Below, piece by piece: positions 32,591 through 42,600 of a stretch of 64,000 bases of DNA (positions are counted from its first letter, which is position 1; every line of letters starts with the position of its first letter). The position numbers and the translations under genes were made by a program. The notes beneath the pieces are model-generated. The model worked only from the letters and a program-made list of their open reading frames with translations. It did no database searches and was not told where the DNA came from. The stretch lies in the NCBI GenBank assembly GCA_963575745.1, contig CAUYUJ010015695.1, positions 248,001 through 312,000 of the forward strand, read 5' to 3'. This DNA comes from Prorocentrum cordatum. Lineage: Eukaryota > Sar > Dinophyceae > Prorocentrales > Prorocentraceae.

Positions 32591-33675
32591 TGCACTGGGC
32601 GTCAACCTTTGTTACCGCCGGGGGACTCGTAGAGCTTCCTGACAACATATACTGTCGGAAAAAATTGCAGAGAACGAATAGTTTTTCAGCCCAACTCGAG
32701 TATCAGACCGAGTTCAGACCTCTAAATGCGACAGATGGACGCGTCTGATGTCTCCGAATCGATGCCTCTAAATACCCGCCCTGCAGCCTCCCTACAGCCC
32801 GAATTGAGTGCAGAACGCCGACAGTAGCTCTCAAGATGACTGGAAGAACGAACAGTTTCGTGATTCTGGATCGCGCAACAGACCGAGTTCAGAGCTCTGG
32901 ATTCAACAGGCGAACGCGCCTGATGATTCTGAGTGGGGTAGCTGTGCTTACCAGCACTGTAGCTGCCCTACAGCTCGAGTTAAGTATAAAATACCGACAA
33001 CGCGTATCAAGTTCACTCGAATAACACGAATAGGTTTGCGGACCTAGCTCAGCTAGCAGACCGAGTTCAGACCTATGGATTCGACAGGCGAATGCGTCTG
33101 ATCATTCTGAATGCGATAGCAGTGCTTACCAGCACTGTAGCTGCCCTACAGCTCGAGTTAAGTAGAAAATACCGACAACGCGTATCGAGTTGACTCGAAT
33201 AATACAAACAGGTTTGCGAACCTAGCTCGGCTGACAGACCGAGTTCAGACCTCTGGGTTCAACAGGCGAACGCGCCTGATCATTCTGCATGCGTTACCTG
33301 TGCTTACCAGCTCTGTAGCTGCCCTAGAGCTCGAGTTATCTTCAGAAAACCGTCAGCGCATATTAAGATGGCTCGAAACGGCCGATCCCGCCAGAGTGCT
33401 TTTTGGCCTTCAAAGTTACCCGATCGAGCTGAGATCAAGATGGCGAGCGGGAATAAGATCGAATATCACGGGAAAAAATACTAGAGCTCTAACGAATTGT
33501 CAAATTTCGAGAACGAAATTTTCAACCGAGCAAAAGTCACCAAAAGTTCCGTCGAGATTTTTCTTGCCAACTAGCTCTCCAGCGCGCCGGAATTACTCTT
33601 AGCTTCCAGCTCTAACTAGCTAAGGGAAGCTCTACGAGTTCTAACTAGCTAAGGGAAGCTCTACGAGTTACTGCA
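32591..33675 (+). repeat. Type A cassette with left hairpin arm deleted
   Basis: The hairpin at 32591-32622 lacks its left arm. Forward satellite follows to about 33365, then the tail to 33675, whose end (CTAACTAGCTAAGGGAAGC) is tandemly duplicated. Much of this cassette parallels 30466-31530, so the two are segmental duplicates. No gene. Confidence 0.6.
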
Positions 33676-34143
33676 GGCAAAGTCGGTTCCTGCAAGTCTT
33701 TTGACAGTAATATTGCCCCTAGAGCCCTGAAAATTTTACCAGCAGGTGCGCCATAGCTTACTGTATGTGAGAAAAATCCGTTTTCTGAAAACGAATTGTC
33801 AAATCTTGCACAAAGTTTCAAAAACCGACCCCAGGTTAACACATTGTCTCTTTTGGTCGGGTCGGCCAACTGGCGCCGGCGGTGAACCGTCAACCTGGTC
33901 ACCGCCGGAAACCTCGTAGAGCTCCTTTTACGGGTAAGAGTGCTCAGAGTCGAAAGAGAGAGCTTCTGGGAGCATTTCTCGAAAAGGGGGAAAATTGATT
34001 TTTTTCGTCTCGGCATGGAGATGGTTGCTCCAAGTGTTTGAATAGTAAAAGAGCGCCTACGGAGCTCATATTAAGACAGAGAGGCCCTCATAGTCGTTTA
34101 CAGGTGCGAAAAATCTGATTTCTCAAAATGAATTGTCAAATAT
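33676..34143 (+). mobile_element. Type B cassettes cut by the giant element
   Basis: A short type B piece, a perfect hairpin (33876-33885 and 33899-33908), then a full type B start. The body runs to ATGAATTGTCAAATAT and breaks; other type B copies continue CTTTCAAA at this point. The giant element starts here. Confidence 0.65.
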
Positions 34144-34630
34144 ACTTGGTAGCGTCCAAAACCCGGATAGCAAAGAGGCACTTACATAAACGAGCATACG
34201 CACATAAGCACGCACAAACGAACACACACATACAAACACATATACATACACAAGAACGCACACATACGCCAGCATGCTCCACACACACACCACCCATACA
34301 CACACACACGCACACGCAACACATCAACACGCAAACGTCGACACACACGCGCAAACGCGCACGCACAAACACACAGCACATCTCACACACACACACAGAG
34401 GGACGCGCACACGCACACCAATCACACATGCACATACACACACGGGGGCACACAAACACTCACACGCACACACGCACACACACACACACACACGCACGTA
34501 CAACCCACGCACACAGACGCAAACGCAAGCATCCAGGGAAACCCACGCACTGACGACCACACGATGACGCACGCACCGCAGCCGCCTCAGCGCCCCCCCC
34601 CGCGCTCCCCTGCCGCCCCCACGCGCCCCC

Positions 34631-34770
34631 GCCCTCCCCGCCGGCGCTCCGGAGGGGGGAGGCACCGCCCCATTTTGGGGCCGGCCCTCCCTCCGCTCCA
34701 ACCACTCCGCCCTCGCGGAGCGCCGGGGGGGGGAGGGGGGAGGGGGGAGGGGGGGCGCGCGGACGGCGGC
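34631..34770. repeat. GC-rich foldback 1
   Basis: Arms CCGGCGCTCCG (34641-34651) and CGGAGCGCCGG (34716-34726) are exact inverses. Between them lie a G-rich/C-rich pair (GGAGGGGGGAGG against CCCTCCCTCC) and a small palindrome, GCCCCATTTTGGGGC. A run of G nonamers and hexamers follows. Confidence 0.8.
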
Positions 34771-35239
34771 ACCACACCGCGCGCGCACGCGCACACGCAC
34801 ATGCGCAGACGAACACAGACGCAGGATAGCAAACAGGCAGTCACACAAGCAAGCACACGCACATAGGCACGCACACACGGAGACACACAGACTAATACAC
34901 AAGAGTACACACGTACGCCAGCATGTTCCACACACATGCGCACATACACACACACATACACACACACGCACACACACATCCACACGCGAACGTCCACACA
35001 CACGCGCAAACGCGAACACACAAACACACATACATACACAAGAACACACATACGCCAGCATGCTCCACACACACACGCACAAATACACACACACGCACAC
35101 AGACACACATCCACACGCAAAGGTCTACACACACGCGCAAACGCGCACACACAAACACACAACATATCACACACACACACACGGACACGCACACGCACGC
35201 GGATCACAAGAGTACATACACACACGGGGGGCACGGAGC

Positions 35240-35380
35240 GCCCCCGCCCTCCCCGCCGGCGCTCCAGAGGGGGGAGGCACCGCCCCATTCTGTGGCCCGC
35301 CCTTCCTCCACTCCAACCACTCCGCCCTCGCGGAGCGCCCGAGGGGGACGAGGGGGGAGGAGGGGGCGCGCGGACGGCGG
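35240..35380. repeat. GC-rich foldback 2
   Basis: The same block as foldback 1 with substitutions that weaken the inner stem (CATTCTGTGGCCC). The outer arm pair GGCGCTCC and GGAGCGCC is kept. Confidence 0.7.
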
Positions 35381-35849
35381 CACATGCGCAGACGAACACA
35401 GACGCAGGATAGCAAAGAACCAATCACACACGCAAGCACACGCGCATAAGCACGCACACGCGTACACACACGGACAAACTCAAATCCATACATACACAAG
35501 AGCACGCACGTACGCCAGCATGCTCCACACACACGCACACATACACACATACACACACGAGCGCACACACGTCCACACGCAAACGCACACACACTCACAC
35601 ACACACGCGCATGTGCACCCAGACACACGCAGGGGCACACACACACACATACGAGACACACGCGCCCCCCCCCCACCCACCCACCCACCCACCCCCACAC
35701 ACACACACATACACACACACGCACAAGCGCACACATAGACGCAATGGCGAACACCCACGGATAACCACGCACAGACGACAACGTTGTGACAGACTCATTC
35801 CCCGACTGGTCAGCGCACTCTTCCACCGCGCCCCCAAGCCCCCCCCACG

Positions 35850-35990
35850 CGCCCCCGCCCTCCCCGCCGGCGCTCCGGAGGGGGGAGGCACCGCCCCATT
35901 TTGGGGCCGGCCCTCCCTCCACTCCAGCCACTCCGCCCTCGCGGAGCGCCGGGGAGAGGGGTGGAGGGGGAGAGGGGGGGGCAGGAAGGG
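35850..35990. repeat. GC-rich foldback 3
   Basis: The same block with both outer arms perfect (35867-35877 and 35942-35952) and the inner GCCCCATTTTGGGGC intact. Confidence 0.8.
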
Positions 35991-36752
35991 GCGGGGGTGC
36001 CAGCGCCATGCGCCCACACACACACACACGCACGCACACGGGCACACACGCACTTTTCCTCAGGGAGCGCGCAGTGTCGCGCACGTACGCAAGCATGCTC
36101 CACACACACGCACACACACACACACACCACACGCAAAGGTCGACACCCACGCGCAAACGCGCAAACACAAACACACAACACATATCACACACACACACAC
36201 ACACCGCGGACACACACACACACACACACACACACGCAAACACACCTGACACACACAAACACACTGACACACACACACACAGATACACACACACGCTCGA
36301 GCACACTCACATCCACACGCGCCCACTCTTACACACACACACACACACACACGAACAGACACGCGCACAAAAAGAGATACAAACAGAGATGCATACAGAC
36401 ACACAGACAAACACACACACATACCCACGGACACACAGACAGACACACAGACAGACACACAAACAGAGCCACAAACACACAGACACAAAGACACCCACAC
36501 ACACACTTACACACACACGCCAGCAGACACACAGGCAAACACAAACACACGCCAGCGCACACACACTCACGCACTGACAAAACATCCTCATGCACACAGG
36601 CACACAAGAACACACATGCAAGACGGACGCGCCTACAGGGCGCCCGTGCCAACCTCCAGTGGCAGCCCAAGCGCCCGGTGCGCTTGAACGGCAGAGCTCT
36701 GTCAACGGCACACCCAGGGCCGGCGAGCGCCGCTGCACACGAGGCGCAGCTC

Positions 36753-39683
36753 TCAGAGAGCCGCGTCCGACACCGCCACGATCGTTGGCTCGTCATCTCC
36801 GCCCCCGCGCAGGCGGCGCAACGTCTGTCGCAGCCTCTCCTCAGTCCACCTGCCAATTCCGACGGGCACGCCCTCCCGACGCGCCACGAAAGCTCCAACG
36901 ACTTCGCCGATCAAGTCCTGCCGCTGGTTGTGCTCGGCGATGGCCAGGCGCTGCCGCCTCTCATCAGGATCCTCCTGCCGCGCGCGATCCTCCGCAGCAG
37001 CGGCAGCGATATCCCGCGTGCTCGCGCGGCTGCCACGCTCCCCGCGCTCTTCGCCCGACGACAGGGCCGAAGCCGCACTGGGCGCGCCAGCCCCTCCAGC
37101 ACCGTCGCCGCCCCCTGTCGGCGCCCTCGCGGCGACGCCATCGCTGGCGGGCACCTTGGCGGATCGCCCCTCCGCGGGCCCCCCCGCGGGCGCGCCACTC
37201 GCGCCAGCCTCGGCCGCGGGCGCCGCGCGCGGGGCCTTGCCTGCATGCCCTCCCCCCGGAGCCGCCTCTGCACGCGCCGCCCCCCCCCGCCCGCTTCCGC
37301 TGGCAGACCCAGCACCTGCTCGCGTGACGACCGCGGCCCGCCCCGCGCCCTCGCCAGTCGCGCCAGCCTCAGCCGCGGGCGCCGCACGCGGGGCCTTGCC
37401 TGCGTTCTTCTCCTTGAACACCTTCAACTTTCCCTCCGGGATGGGCCCGTCCACACGCCCATGCCAACCATCCTTGTGCTGCTGCTTGAAATGCTGCCCG
37501 CACAGATCCCCGCATCCCTGCTTTGGCGCGCTCCGGCATTGCCCGCCAGCTCCGTCCGCCCAGGTACGAGCCATGCACTTCGCGGTGTCAATGTTTTCTG
37601 GCGTAAAGCGACGCCATTCGTCCCCCGCGAGCGACGCCCCCGCGCCTGGCTGGACTCCAGCAGGAGCCGGGTCCGCGGACGGAACGCCAGCGGCCCTGCC
37701 AGCGTCGTCGTCCTCGTCGCCCGTGCTGCCCAGAGCCGGCGGGGACAGCCCGCGCTTCTTGCCCCTGCGCAATGGCTGCTGCGGCTGCCCCGAAGCGCCG
37801 GGGCCCCCGTCGCCAGCGCCAGGATCCCCGCCACCCGCCCGACGCCGCTTGCCCGGTGGCTCGCCCCCCGACGCCTGCTGCCCGGCGGGCGCACTCGGCG
37901 GCGCAGACGGCGCGGCAGGGGCGCTGGAAGCAGCGCCGCCGCCGCCATCGCCGCTCCCCGCAGACCCCGCCGCGCGCCCGCCTGCATGCCCGAGAGGCGC
38001 AGTCGGCGGAGCCGGCGGCGCCCCAGAGGGTCCCGCACCACCGCTGCCGCTGGCGCCCCCCGGAGACCCCGCCGCCGCGCGCCCGCCGCCTCCGCCCCGC
38101 GGACCCGCCCTGCGCACATACGCAAACACATAGGCGCCAACGTGCACCTGGTGGTCTCTGGCAATCTGCGCCCAAGTCCTGGGCTGAACAGCTTCGTCGT
38201 CGAATTTGGCGTATTCGTTCACACCCACGGCTGCACACGCATAATAATGGCCGCTCTTCGCGCTTTCGCCCTGATGCACAACGACCCCAGAGAAATCGTA
38301 CTCGCACTCGGCATCCACAGGCCGCAGAATCTGAGGAAAGCGCACAGGGCGTCTGTCGTACCACTCGCTCCGATCAGCGCGCGTGACCACCCGCTCCACG
38401 GTCACGAAGAGCACCGGCGGCGATCGCTCCCAGCGATTGCCCGTATACACCCTGATGCCTTGACAGACCCCGGCCGCCTCCCTCTGCGCACGACTGAGGT
38501 GTGCGTGCGCCGGACATCCTTGACCTGGCCCGCCAATATGCCTCAATTCCAGTCGGATCAAATCCTCCAGATCGCAGGCCCCCCGGTGGTCGGGGCCGAG
38601 CAATTCGGAAGGGACCAGCTTCAAGCGCGAATCAATCACCCCCGTGTCCGAACTTGCCCGGCACACGTCGCATCGCCTCCGCTGCCGCAACGCAATGCCG
38701 CAAACGTGCTGCTGGAGCGCAGTGCGCGCACCGTGATGCGGTGTCGGTACCTGATATCCAGCCTCGGTGACAGCACGAAGGGCGGCCAGGAAGAACTCTG
38801 ACGCGTCGCATTGCTTCGGTCTCCCTTGCTGATCGAATTCTGTGAATTCTCGCTGACCGAAAAGCCCCGCGCGCGCGGCAGTAGCGAGCGGCGCGACGGC
38901 GTCGACCCCCACGCCCTGGACAGAGAGAGCCGCGGCCTGAGCTCCGAGCGCACACACCGGGCAAGTTTCTGTGTTCAAAGGGCAATTCTGGCCGTGCTCG
39001 TGGAGAAGCCGACGGAAGGGAGCCAGGCGCAGCAGCACCTGCGCGACTGCGCTCACGAAGCAAGTATTGCCGAGGTTTGCGATGCCCACGCCAGAGCCGC
39101 GGCCGCAGTGCCACTGCAGCTCCCTGGTGACATCCTCCTGGGACACGCCGTAGGCTGCCATGCACAGATCCCGGTCCAGCGGGAGCAGCTCTGGCGGCTC
39201 TGCACCATCGCCAACAGTCGCCGCCGTGCGAAACATGTCCCCCCAAAGATCCCTCGGCACTACGGCGCCCCTACCAGCACCGCGGCCGCCACCCGCGCGC
39301 CCGCGCCCCCGCGAAACAGCGCTCCCCGTCGACGATGCCGCCGCCGCATCTCCGGTCCCCGTCGCGTCGCCGCCGCGGCCGCGGCCCCTGCCCCGCCCCG
39401 CAGGCCCAGCGTCCGGCGCAATGTATGCCGGCGGCACCGTCAGAGCCTGGCCCGGGCGCAGCGCGTGCGAGGGCAGAGGCGTATGCACAGACGCCGCAGG
39501 GGCCGCCTCCCCGTCCGAAGGAGCTGATCCGTCGTCGTCGTCGTCGTCGCCCGCCCCCTCACCGACGCCCGCCGAGCTCCCCGCGTCACGAGACGGGCCC
39601 AGCGGCGACGGCGGCGGCACCGGCGGCGGCGCGGGCGCCGAGCTCGACTCCTGGGCGCCCCGTGCGGCGGGCCCATCCCCCAC
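36753..39683 (-). CDS. Ubiquitin-specific protease domain (C19) of ORF2
   Basis: A 976-codon frame that in unit 2 is continuous with the helicase; here a 1-base deletion near 39735 separates them, so the first codon is not a natural start. After a low-complexity Gly/Ala/Arg linker (to about residue 165) the USP Cys box reads NLGNTCFVSAVAQVL with Cys at about 208. The His box reads KSGHYYACAAVG with His at about 479, then YAKFDDEAV, which supplies the third catalytic residue. All three are present, so the fold looks intact. Only one CxxC pair (CDVC) is seen where USPs often have two. Residues about 700-760 form a Cys-rich module (CMARTW...QC...C..LCGQH) ending in WHGRVDGPIP. The C-terminus is coiled and charged. 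Role inferred: removal of ubiquitin from element or host proteins. Confidence 0.85.
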   Translation of the reverse strand: MGDGPAARGAQESSSAPAPPPVPPPSPLGPSRDAGSSAGVGEGAGDDDDDDGSAPSDGEAAPAASVHTPLPSHALRPGQALTVPPAYIAPDAGPAGRGRGRGRGGDATGTGDAAAASSTGSAVSRGRGRAGGGRGAGRGAVVPRDLWGDMFRTAATVGDGAEPPELLPLDRDLCMAAYGVSQEDVTRELQWHCGRGSGVGIANLGNTCFVSAVAQVLLRLAPFRRLLHEHGQNCPLNTETCPVCALGAQAAALSVQGVGVDAVAPLATAARAGLFGQREFTEFDQQGRPKQCDASEFFLAALRAVTEAGYQVPTPHHGARTALQQHVCGIALRQRRRCDVCRASSDTGVIDSRLKLVPSELLGPDHRGACDLEDLIRLELRHIGGPGQGCPAHAHLSRAQREAAGVCQGIRVYTGNRWERSPPVLFVTVERVVTRADRSEWYDRRPVRFPQILRPVDAECEYDFSGVVVHQGESAKSGHYYACAAVGVNEYAKFDDEAVQPRTWAQIARDHQVHVGAYVFAYVRRAGPRGGGGGRAAAGSPGGASGSGGAGPSGAPPAPPTAPLGHAGGRAAGSAGSGDGGGGAASSAPAAPSAPPSAPAGQQASGGEPPGKRRRAGGGDPGAGDGGPGASGQPQQPLRRGKKRGLSPPALGSTGDEDDDAGRAAGVPSADPAPAGVQPGAGASLAGDEWRRFTPENIDTAKCMARTWADGAGGQCRSAPKQGCGDLCGQHFKQQHKDGWHGRVDGPIPEGKLKVFKEKNAGKAPRAAPAAEAGATGEGAGRAAVVTRAGAGSASGSGRGGAARAEAAPGGGHAGKAPRAAPAAEAGASGAPAGGPAEGRSAKVPASDGVAARAPTGGGDGAGGAGAPSAASALSSGEERGERGSRASTRDIAAAAAEDRARQEDPDERRQRLAIAEHNQRQDLIGEVVGAFVARREGVPVGIGRWTEERLRQTLRRLRGGGDDEPTIVAVSDAAL

Positions 39684-42600
39684 GTCCCAGCCGTAATCCT
39701 GCGCCCATTGCTTCGCGATTTCGAAACTCTCCCCATCTTTTTCTCAAAGCGTTGGACCCCTTCGCGGACGTACTGCGGCGGGCCCCGCTGCAGGATGTCC
39801 CAGGGCGGCAGGTTGTAGACGAGCACGCGGTGGGCCACGCGAACGCGACTGAGCATGACGTACAAGTGCAGCCACCAGTCATCGGCGCCCATGTTCATGG
39901 GCTTCTGGAGCACCATGGTGGCCGCATCCATACCCAGGCCCTGCGCAGTCTGCACGGTGCGAACTTTCTCTGGCAGCAACGGGATCTGGTACCTCGTAAC
40001 CTTCACCTTCCGAAGCTTTCGCTCGCCATCGTCGTCGTAGTGATGATTCCACTCCCAGGACGCCCTGTGCGGCGCGATCTGCACGACCCCTTGCCCGAAC
40101 CCAAAGTCCTTCTTGAGGCCATCAAACTCGACGAGGACACCGCGCGGCAAACGCTTGCATCGATAATAACCGAGCCGGTGGGCGTCGTGAAGCTTCTTTT
40201 CGCGCCAATCCGCGTCCGGCGTCTCGAACTCCTGCGGGTGGAACCTCACGTCCTTGACTACCCCCACGGCGTCCTGCACGATCTGGTGCTTCGCCGACAA
40301 CTTCACGTTCAGCCGCACACGCATGCCGATGTACAGCGGGCACATGCCGATGAGGTGACCAGTGTTGTTCACGTTCGGCACCTGCAGCATGGCCTTGTAA
40401 TGCTCCTCACAGAATGGCTTTGGAGGCAGGTCCACGGCCTGCACGTACAGCAGCATCTGCCCTTTATCCCTGGCCTCTCGCACGGCCCGATACTGCATCT
40501 GCCTGTGCACGGCCTCCCAGGCGATGCCCATCTCGAACCCGTCCTTGACATGGGGGTCCTGCAGCCGCCTGTCGTTCTTACCGGGTCGGACCACCCACCC
40601 TTGCACCACCCTTTTCTGCTCGGCCGTAAACTTCTTGCCCTGCCTCATGGTCTTCAAGAACCCGGGCATGAAAGGGCAGGGCGCATGCGGAGTAACGAGA
40701 AGGTCCTTGAAGCGGTGCGTCTCGTACAGAAACATAGCGTGGGTGACACCGTCCAGGAACATGGACTGCCCATTGCGGACGTGAATCGGCGCCTCGGGCG
40801 ACTCACGCTGCAGCAAGGAAGACCTTCTGCCCTTGCCGCTCACCGGCCCCAGCTGATAAAAATCCCCCAGGAACATGACAATCGGAACCTTCCCGAACAT
40901 GTGCCCCCGCGCCATGTACAGGTTCACATCGCAATTATACTTAGCCTTACGGGCTTTGCACATGCGAAACGATGCAGCGCCGAGAAGCTGGGGCGGCACC
41001 ATGGACACCTCCTCCACGATGACGGCCTTGAGGTCGTTCATGCGGTCCACGATGTCATCGACTTTCTGCCCCGAGAGCCTAGCGATGGTCATGGCCTGCT
41101 GGCCGCTCAGCCCGAAGCCGCTGTGGATCGTCTCCCCCCCGATGACGCGCGCAGCGCTGTTCGACGAGGCCACGGCGATCTCCGATCCCGCGCCGAACAC
41201 CTCGTTGAGCAGACGTCGCAGCAGTTTCACCACCTCCGTCTTCCCCGTCCCGCCCTCCCCGTGCAGCAGGAGAGCCATCTGCTCCACCGGCTTGGGGCTT
41301 TTTCCGCTGCGCAGATCTTCCTCGTATGCCACGATGGCCTCCACCTGGCCCACGACCAAGGCGACCACCGCCTTCTGTTCTTTATTGAACGTCACGGGGT
41401 TGTCCGCCCTAGTCGCCCACTCGTTAAACAGCCTCTCCGCGATGTCGCGCGCCCGCCGCGGCCGCTTCGCGTCGCCGGCAACCGCGGGCGGCGGCGGCCG
41501 ACCAGGCACCAGCACGGCAGGCGCCGAACCCGCGAGGCCGCCCCGCCCGTCGCCATCCCCAGGCAAGCCCTCTGATCCCTTTTTCCTGTATCGGAACGCC
41601 TCCTTCTGCTGTGCTTTGCCCTCCTCGAACTGAGAGTCGTCCAACTCGAGACCGACGAAGCCGGTCTGCCTTCCAGTACTCGCGGCAGCAGGCGGCGGCT
41701 TATGGTCTTTCGCATAGCCGTCAAGGAAGATATTCTTATAGACCAAGCTTTGCGACGACCCACGAATAAGCTCCAACTGAGCCACCGCGGGCACCTGACT
41801 ATCCGGCACGGCGTGCGCGGGCATCTGTCGGTGCGCCGCCCACGCTTCGTCCGCCTCGCCCTCGTCGACCTCCTGGGCAAAACCATCCAACGCTCCGCCG
41901 CCGGCGCCCGCCCCCTCCTCCTCGTCCGCCTCCCCGGCAGGCCGATTCCCCACGGCCTCCAGCTCAGCAGGCTGCTCGAAATCCTTGGCCTCCGGACGGA
42001 TCTTGGTTCGCGGCCGCCCTTTCGCCTCCGCCTCCACGTCGAGGTTCGTCGCGACCTGGACGGTCCAGCGTGCCATGAACTCGGCGGCGCTGGGGCGCTG
42101 TGCAAAGTAGCCTGGACGCTCGTCCGGGCCCCGGTTCAGATCGATGTCCTCGATCGTGAACCACTTTCCTGCTCGCCGCTCGCACTCCTCGTACTGCCTG
42201 GACAACGCCACCTGCTTCGCCCACCACTCCTCCCAGGCAGGCCGATGCTTCCCGGACGCGTCGACGCCGGCCCTGTAGGGCGCCCAGGCCGCAGCCCCCT
42301 TCTCAGCCGGCTGCAAAGGACGGAAGATCACAGACTTGAACAGCGCGTTGACCTCTGCCTCTTTCTCCTTCGAAGGCATCGTAAAGCCGAAGAACTTGGG
42401 CACCCTGAACGGCGCGCCGACGCGGAGCTTCTGCACTCGGGAGGCGGCGGCCGGGTGCGTGTCCGCGAACGCGTACGTCTCGAAGTCCTGCGGGTCGAAG
42501 TGGAGCGGGTTGGCCTGCGCGGTGTACACGTACATGGCGTAATGGTACATGCCCATGGACTTCAGGGGCTCCCTGTCGCCGCGATGCAGCCAGTCCATCT

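Larger units (their letters stand above)
34144..36640 (-). repeat. 3' noncoding region: TG/CA tracts and 0.6-kb repeats
   Basis: The plus strand is almost wholly alternating CA with short interruptions. A block of about 0.6 kb is repeated about three times: GATAGCAAA-type starts at 34167, 34829 and 35407, a motif CGCCAGCATG(C/T)TCC at about 34267, 34917, 35054 and 35514 (variant at 36089), and a GC-rich foldback. All long open frames here (Cys-Val or His-Thr proteins) are artefacts of the dinucleotide repeat. The region could help define the 3' end of the element or its replication stop. Confidence 0.8.

Noticed and set aside
4840-33370. Many 60-150 codon frames within the satellite and cassettes (for example 27038-27487, 21112-21528)
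   Set aside because: The same peptides recur in every repeat copy with random truncation. They follow the satellite sequence and show no domain.
2365-33908. Integron attC sites and gene cassettes
   Set aside because: Structured sites bound cassettes, but the cassettes hold no genes and no integrase-like frame is present.
34144-34175. Resemblance of the element end (minus strand TCCGGGTTTTGGACGCTACCAAG) to the dinoflagellate spliced leader
   Set aside because: It shares TCCG, TTTTGG and CAAG in order, but needs gaps and lacks the GTAGCC core of the leader. Too weak to call a relict spliced leader, and the same motif occurs at non-gene sites.
34128-36577. Long His/Thr-rich (plus) and Cys/Val-rich (minus) open frames, repeated at 54087-56593
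   Set aside because: They are translations of alternating CA/TG DNA, open in several frames at once on both strands. No protein is credible.
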